From an uncultured Oscillospiraceae bacterium (GTDB lineage Bacteria > Bacillota > Clostridia > Oscillospirales > Oscillospiraceae), in NCBI GenBank assembly GCA_934589665.1, contig CAKTOJ010000063.1, positions 1-9,525 of the forward strand: a DNA stretch of 9,525 bases, read 5' to 3'. The notes below the pieces were generated by a model. That model saw only the letters and a program-made list of their open reading frames with translations. It had not been told where the DNA came from and did no database searches. The position numbers and the translations under genes were made by a program. This document shows, one piece after another, positions 6,136-9,525 of this stretch. Position 1 is the stretch's first letter. The number at the start of each line of letters is the position of its first letter.

Positions 6136-6177
6136 AAAGCGCTCCGAACCGTGTTTTGCGGTTCGGAGCGCTTTTTT
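6136..6177. terminator. Bidirectional terminator between nifU and the NifX-like gene
   Basis: A perfect 16-bp stem, AAAGCGCTCCGAACCG at 6136-6151 with its complement at 6159-6174, has a 7-nt loop and is followed by T residues to 6177. The T run overlaps the stop codon of the convergent gene (6176-6178). On the minus strand the tail is CTTTCTTCTC, so it can act both ways. Confidence 0.93.
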
Positions 6178-6565
6178 AATGGTTTCCGCAGCCGCCCTTA
6201 TCGTGCAGAGAGCACGAGGACTGGAAGCCGCAGGCATTGCATTTGTTATTTGGGTCGCGGGCGATGGCACCACTGAGAAAGGAGAGCACCGCTTTCTCGG
6301 AAGAGCCGGTGTAGCCGGGGAAGAGCATGATGCCGGCCGCGGCGGTCTCCAGCTTTTCTTCGCCCGAAAGTTCACCGCACAGCAGGGCGTCTACACCGTA
6401 CTGCTCGAGCTGCTCAACGGCCGCACGTGTGTCGCCGATGTGCTCGGCGGCGACAAAGAAGCTGCGGACGATCCGACCGTGGTCGTCCTCAAAGAAACGA
6501 AACCCGTCGCTTCCGGCGAGAGAATCGGAGACGGCGGCATGAAGTTCGGGAACAGCGATACGCAT
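6176..6565 (-). CDS. NifX/NifB-type (dinitrogenase iron-molybdenum cofactor-binding fold) protein with Cys-rich tail
   Basis: The 129-residue product starts MRIAVPELHAAVSDSLAGSD and follows the small alpha/beta fold of the NifX/NafY/NifB C-terminal family through about residue 101 (FFVAAEHIGDTRAAVEQLEQ, VDALLCGELSGEEK). The tail holds four cysteines, C109, C112, C118 and C126, in CNACGFQSSCSLHDKGGC, spaced CX2CX5CX7C, and suggests metal or cluster binding. The start at 6565 is supported by AAGGAGG 8 nt upstream; the longer reading from 6586 begins within the ribosome binding site region. It sits 21 nt after the glycerate kinase gene and faces nifU. Members of this family in non-fixing bacteria have no settled function. 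The family call is good; the function is unknown. Confidence 0.8.
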   Translation of the reverse strand: MRIAVPELHAAVSDSLAGSDGFRFFEDDHGRIVRSFFVAAEHIGDTRAAVEQLEQYGVDALLCGELSGEEKLETAAAGIMLFPGYTGSSEKAVLSFLSGAIARDPNNKCNACGFQSSCSLHDKGGCGNH

Positions 6566-6586
6566 AAAATTTTCCTCCTTGTACAT

Positions 6587-7732
6587 TCATTGGTGAAACC
6601 GCTCGGCGGCGCGGATGCCGCGCAGAAGATCATCAAGCGTGCGGGCGTAGTCGGTGCTGCTTCGCGCCTTGGCCTCCGCGTGGGATATGGCAAGGCGGTT
6701 GATGCTGAATATGGCGCTCACGCCTGCGTCATAAGCGCTGTAGGCGTCGTCGGCAACATCGCCGACGAGGGCGAAAACGGGGACACCGTGCGCTTTTGCG
6801 CGCCGCGCTACACCGCTGACGACCTTGCCCTGCATGCTCTGCGCGTCGATGCGACCTTCGCCGGTAAGCACGAGATCTGCGCCGGCAAGGAGCTCGTCAA
6901 AACGGATCACGTCGAGCACGACCTCGATGCCGCGGCGCAGTCCGGCGCCGAGAAAGACAACACAGCCCGCGCCTGCCGCACCTGCCGCGCCGGCACCGGG
7001 AAGATCGGCGGCGGAACGGTTCAGCTCGCGCTGCATGACTGCGTCCAGCGCACGGAGCTGGCGGTCGAGCATACGGACTGTCGGCGCGTCCGCGCCCTTT
7101 TGAGGCCCGAAAATGTATGCCGCGCCGGTGGGGCCGTACATCGGATTGGAAATGTCGCACATGGCAGTCACCGATACGCCGCCGAGCCGCTCGCGCGCGG
7201 CGGAGATGTCAATGTGTGCAATGCGGTCAAGCGTTTCGCCGACAGGAAGAAACGAATGTCCCTCGCTGTCGGAAAAGCGGACGCCGAGCGCGGCCGCCAT
7301 GCCGCAGCCGCCGTCATTTGTGGCGCTGCCGCCAAGTCCGAGCACAATGCGCCTTGCACCGTGTTCGAGCCCATGGAGCATCAGCTGCCCCACACCGTAG
7401 GTCGTGGTGACGCAGGCGTTCTTCCGCCCTGCGACAAGCGGCAGACCGGCGGCCGCTGCCAGCTCGATCACTGCCGTGCCGTCCGGCAGCAGAGCGTAAG
7501 CCGCGTCGATCGGTTCGCCGTAGGGGTTCTGTACGCCGTGCACGAGCACACGCTCGCCGCCGCAGATCTGCAAAAAGCAGTCCGCCGTACCCTCGCCGCC
7601 GTCGGCGACAGGCAGGGCGACGACCTCACAGTCCGGAAAGACAAGGGGGATGCGCTTACGTGCGATGGCGCAGATGCTCTGGCTGGGGAGCGAACCCTTG
7701 AAGGAATCGGAGATCACAATGCACTTTTTCAT
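6587..7732 (-). CDS. glxK: Glycerate kinase (GlxK/GarK family)
   Basis: The enzyme phosphorylates D-glycerate with ATP, giving 2-phosphoglycerate in the characterised members, and so feeds glycerate into lower glycolysis. The 381-residue product shows the family signatures ISDSFKGSLPSQ (7-18), LPVADGGEGTAD (40-51), GLGGSATNDGGCGMAAALG (132-150) and LVLTGEGRIDAQSMQGKVV, at normal length. A short Ala/Gly-rich stretch (LPGAGAAGAAGAG) lies mid-protein, looks like a loop expansion and also makes the DNA there very GC-rich. GGAGG lies about 8 nt before the start at 7732. It is the first gene of an operon with the NifX-like gene, and no glyoxylate or tartronate pathway genes are nearby. Confidence 0.95.
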   Translation of the reverse strand: MKKCIVISDSFKGSLPSQSICAIARKRIPLVFPDCEVVALPVADGGEGTADCFLQICGGERVLVHGVQNPYGEPIDAAYALLPDGTAVIELAAAAGLPLVAGRKNACVTTTYGVGQLMLHGLEHGARRIVLGLGGSATNDGGCGMAAALGVRFSDSEGHSFLPVGETLDRIAHIDISAARERLGGVSVTAMCDISNPMYGPTGAAYIFGPQKGADAPTVRMLDRQLRALDAVMQRELNRSAADLPGAGAAGAAGAGCVVFLGAGLRRGIEVVLDVIRFDELLAGADLVLTGEGRIDAQSMQGKVVSGVARRAKAHGVPVFALVGDVADDAYSAYDAGVSAIFSINRLAISHAEAKARSSTDYARTLDDLLRGIRAAERFHQ

Positions 7733-7761
7733 GTGCGGGCCTCCTCGATGCTTTTTTCTAC

Positions 7762-7790
7762 AGTATACGCAAGGCTGGCGCGGGATTCAA
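7762..7790 (-). promoter_or_regulatory. Promoter of the glycerate kinase operon
   Basis: Minus strand TTGAAT (7790-7785), a 17-nt spacer and TATACT (7767-7762), with the ribosome binding site about 15 nt further on. A good vegetative-type match. Confidence 0.75.
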
Positions 7791-7845
7791 GTCTTTTTGT
7801 CCGCGTGCGGCGGTGCTGCCTTCAAAAGACTGCTGCATAGAGCCT

Positions 7846-7875
7846 GCTTATACCTTCATTATATAATGTATAAGC
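7846..7875. repeat. Inverted repeat with internal CATTATATAATG palindrome
   Basis: GCTTATAC (7846-7853) is repeated in inverse at 7868-7875 with a 14-nt spacer. The 12-bp palindrome CATTATATAATG occupies 7857-7868. It lies between the 3' end of spmB and the glycerate kinase promoter. There is no T run, so it is a poor terminator. An operator is possible. Confidence 0.55.
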
Positions 7876-7911
7876 GTATATCCTGCGTAATGTGCCCATT
7901 GCCTTGAACAC

Positions 7912-8433
7912 TCAGCTTCCCATCAGCAGCCGCACGGCGGTGGCAGAAGAGAGAAACATCGCTGCATCTGCGCAGAGCGAGGCGGGGATGGTATAGCGTG
8001 TTTTTACGATGCCGGCCGATCCGAAGTAGACGGCGATGGTATAAAAGGTCGTCTCGCTGGACCCGAGCATCACCGCCGCCACGCGGCCAATATAACTGTC
8101 CGGACCGTAGGTTGCCATCAATTCACTTCCGACGGCCAATGCGCCGCTGCCGGAAATAGGCCGGATGAAAAGGAGTGGTGCGGTCTCCGGCGGAATCCCT
8201 ACCATTTCCAGAGCGGGAGCGAGCAGAGTACCGAGATACTCCATCGCGCCCGACGCGCGAAACATATAAACGGCGGTCAGCAGCGCGATGAGCGAGGGAA
8301 GAATGTGGACGAGCACGTGCAGGCCTTCCTCCGCACCCTTGGTCAGCGCTGAGTAGACATCGACACGCTTTCCTAGCGCATAGCAGGCGGTGAAGCACAG
8401 CAGAACGGGGGCGAGCAGAGAAGAGAGCGACAT
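7912..8433 (-). CDS. spmB: Spore maturation protein B
   Basis: SpmB is a mother-cell membrane protein needed, with SpmA, for normal dehydration of the spore core and heat resistance. The 173-residue product is hydrophobic, with likely membrane segments near 3-20, 40-58, 66-80, 115-140 and 150-171. It carries the conserved LLFIRPISGSGALAVGSE (87-104) and AVMLGSSETTFYTIAVYFG (120-138) segments of the nucleoside-recognition/Gate fold. Length is close to the Bacillus subtilis protein. The start at 8433 is chosen because a GGAGGGGGTG ribosome binding site lies in the end of spmA and homology begins there; the frame is open further upstream only as a shadow of spmA. The gap to the spmA stop is 4 nt. 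No clear terminator follows. Confidence 0.94.
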   Translation of the reverse strand: MSLSSLLAPVLLCFTACYALGKRVDVYSALTKGAEEGLHVLVHILPSLIALLTAVYMFRASGAMEYLGTLLAPALEMVGIPPETAPLLFIRPISGSGALAVGSELMATYGPDSYIGRVAAVMLGSSETTFYTIAVYFGSAGIVKTRYTIPASLCADAAMFLSSATAVRLLMGS

Positions 8434-8437
8434 GCCT

Positions 8438-9016
8438 TCACCCCCTCCAAACCCGCGCGAGCAGCTTTGCTGCACACAGGCCGACAGCGACAGAGAACGC
8501 GGAGGCGAGCCAGACGGGCAGCAGAATGTCAAACGGATCGGCGCAGCCGAGCGCGCTGCGCACGCCGGCGACCGTGGTTGGCAGAAGCTGGATGGAGGCA
8601 GAGTTGAGCACGACGAGCAGGCACAGCTCGTCGGATGCTGTGCCGCCGCAGCCGCGTGCCATGCGCCGCGCGGCACGAATTCCCAGCGGCGTTGCCGCGT
8701 TGCCGAGACCCAGCAGATCGGCGGCGAGGTTGGCTGAAACGGCGGCGAGCGTTTCACTGTCCCGGCTGGAATTCGGCAGCAGGCGCCGCAGCAGCGGATG
8801 GAACAGCCGCGCAAGCGCGGCGGAGAGACCGCACTGCTCCATAACCTCCATCACACCGGTCCACAGCGCCATCACGCCCGCCATGGAGACGCAGAGCTCG
8901 ACCGCGGCGGCTGCGCCCTCCAGCACGGCGCTGCCGAGCAGGCCGACGCTGCCGCTCATCAGACCGAAAATAAGCGAAACGGTGACCATCCCGGTCCACA
9001 GCCATGCCATCGCCAT
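8438..9016 (-). CDS. spmA: Spore maturation protein A
   Basis: SpmA is the partner of SpmB in spore core dehydration. The 192-residue, mostly hydrophobic product starts MAMAWLWTGMVTVSLIFGL. It has the Gate/nucleoside-recognition signatures MALWTGVMEVMEQCGLS, VSANLAADLLGLGNAATPLG and LCLLVVLNSASIQLLPTTVA, the last two being well conserved in SpmA. AAGGAGGA at 9030-9023 sets the start. Upstream is a sigma-E-like promoter rather than a dacB gene, so here the pair forms its own transcript. The pair is cotranscribed and probably translationally coupled. Confidence 0.95.
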   Translation of the reverse strand: MAMAWLWTGMVTVSLIFGLMSGSVGLLGSAVLEGAAAAVELCVSMAGVMALWTGVMEVMEQCGLSAALARLFHPLLRRLLPNSSRDSETLAAVSANLAADLLGLGNAATPLGIRAARRMARGCGGTASDELCLLVVLNSASIQLLPTTVAGVRSALGCADPFDILLPVWLASAFSVAVGLCAAKLLARVWRG

Positions 9017-9050
9017 GATATATCCTCCTTTTTCGGGCTTGTTTCGGGCT

Positions 9051-9080
9051 ATTGTATGAGCACAGAGGAGGGTGCTATGC
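9051..9080 (-). promoter_or_regulatory. Probable sigma-E-type sporulation promoter of spmA-spmB
   Basis: Minus strand GCATAGC (9080-9074), a 15-nt spacer and CATACAAT (9058-9051). The known sigma-E consensus is roughly KMATATT, 14-15 nt, CATACAnT, so the -10 and spacing match fully and the -35 matches in its first five bases. The -10 also suits sigma-K (CATAnnnTA), but the -35 lacks the AC of that class. No good vegetative promoter was seen here. Confidence 0.7.
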
Positions 9081-9140
9081 GCTTACGGCGAAAAGAACAA
9101 AAATTCTTTCCGATTTTCTCAAAAAAATTCAAAAAACCGC

Positions 9141-9169
9141 TTGACATTGGAAGGGATATCTTGTATAGT
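9141..9169 (+). promoter_or_regulatory. Strong promoter of the rpsJ (S10) operon
   Basis: Consensus TTGACA (9141-9146), a 17-nt spacer and TATAGT (9164-9169). Runs of A and T at 9096-9137 immediately upstream resemble an UP element, typical of ribosomal protein operons. Confidence 0.88.
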
Positions 9170-9175
9170 AATCAG

Positions 9176-9463
9176 GTCCGCGAATGGGAGTATCCTGCCC
9201 TGACGCGAACAAAACTGCGATGAACCGGGAGATTGCTCAGATATTCTGAGGTAACTTCCGGGGAGTATGTCCGAGAATCGGGCGGCTGAGATGAGTACCT
9301 GTACGCTGCGTAGATCGCTGCGCCATGTGTGACCGGCCGTTTATTCGTGCCGGTTTTCTTATGAGCTGGAATGATACGCACGGATAAGCGTATAAGAAAA
9401 GTCTCACCGTACGGCTTCGACAACCAGTGAAAAAACCGTACAAAAAGTAAGGAGAAACCGAAA
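9176..9463 (+). promoter_or_regulatory. Structured leader of the rpsJ operon
   Basis: About 290 nt lie between the predicted transcript start and rpsJ. Visible hairpins are CGCG/CGCG enclosing GGG/CCC (9179-9207); a stem of CCGGGAG/CTTCCGG (9225-9231 with 9255-9261) enclosing a 4x4 internal loop and CTCAG/CTGAG (9236-9250); CCGA-GAA-TCGG (9271-9281); the terminator-like hairpin at 9332-9360; ATACGC/GCGTAT (9374-9393); and GTACGG/CCGTAC (9409-9441). I do not recognise a named RNA family. Autogenous control by a ribosomal protein (as with L4 in Escherichia coli) is a reasonable inference only. Confidence 0.65.
9332..9360 (+). terminator. Probable attenuator hairpin in the rpsJ leader
   Basis: ACCGGC (9332-9337) pairs with GCCGGT (9349-9354), with two more possible pairs inside, and is followed at once by TTTTCTT. 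It is a short but canonical intrinsic terminator about 155 nt into the leader, well before the rpsJ start. Confidence 0.65.
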
Positions 9464-9525
9464 ATGGCAAAAGAAATGATTCGCATTCGCCTCAAGGCCT
9501 ATGACCATCAGGTCATCGACCAGAG
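9464..9525 (+). CDS. rpsJ: 30S ribosomal protein S10 (5' end, cut by window)
   Basis: Only the first 20 complete codons are present: MAKEMIRIRLKAYDHQVIDQ, the highly conserved N-terminus of S10 (usual length about 102-105 residues). S10 is part of the 30S head and, as NusE, of transcription antitermination complexes. AAGGAG at 9449-9454 is 9 nt before the start. It is expected to be the first gene of the S10-spc ribosomal protein operon continuing to the right, which is not visible here. Confidence 0.95.
   Translation, partial: MAKEMIRIRLKAYDHQVIDQ

Noticed and set aside
6179..7840. 553-codon plus-strand open frame opposite glycerate kinase and the NifX-like gene
   Set aside because: It starts inside the terminator, runs antisense over two well-supported genes, and shows no recognisable domain.
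7912..8814. SpmB reading extended upstream to 8814
   Set aside because: The added N-terminus overlaps spmA in another frame and is Cys/Pro/Ser-rich without homology; the start at 8433 has its own ribosome binding site.
9291..9332. 13-codon open frame in the rpsJ leader that could be a leader peptide
   Set aside because: No ribosome binding site precedes it and its codons show no regulatory run, though its stop does abut the attenuator hairpin.

Overview
The window looks like chromosomal DNA of a GC-rich, endospore-forming member of the Clostridia, probably close to the Oscillospiraceae/Ruminococcaceae. That placement is inferred. It rests on the sporulation genes (sigK fragment, spmA, spmB), the Firmicutes-style T-box riboswitch, strong AGGAGG ribosome binding sites and Clostridia-type iron-sulfur assembly genes. 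I see no phage structural genes, insertion sequence or CRISPR array.

Layout from left to right. (1) At 70-432 (+) lies the 3' portion of the mother-cell sigma factor gene sigK. Its frame breaks exactly at an AATGA sequence, and the 69 bases to the left do not encode sigma factor in any frame. This is the architecture of a sigK gene interrupted by a skin-type excisable element, so the window probably begins inside that element. (2) A shared terminator separates sigK from a convergent TrpB2-type tryptophan synthase beta gene (-). That gene is preceded by a complete tryptophan-specific T-box leader and a strong extended -10 promoter. (3) rimM-trmD (-) is a two-gene translation/RNA-modification operon with its own promoter and terminator. 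(4) Diverging from it, an IscR-like Rrf2 regulator (+) precedes nifS and nifU (+), a compact iron-sulfur assembly locus. The nifS promoter is covered by three copies of an AAAACATA half-site. (5) Convergent to nifU, and sharing its terminator, is an operon of glycerate kinase followed by a small NifX/NifB-type protein with a cysteine-rich tail (-). (6) spmA-spmB (-), the spore maturation pair, lies behind a sequence that fits a sigma-E promoter. (7) At the right edge, divergent from spmA, a strong promoter and a roughly 290-nt structured leader containing a likely attenuator precede the first codons of rpsJ (ribosomal protein S10), the usual start of the S10 ribosomal protein operon.

Most genes are housekeeping. 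The most noteworthy items are the probable skin-type junction in sigK, the T-box-controlled lone trpB2, the iron-sulfur regulator's candidate operator cluster, and the structured rpsJ leader.
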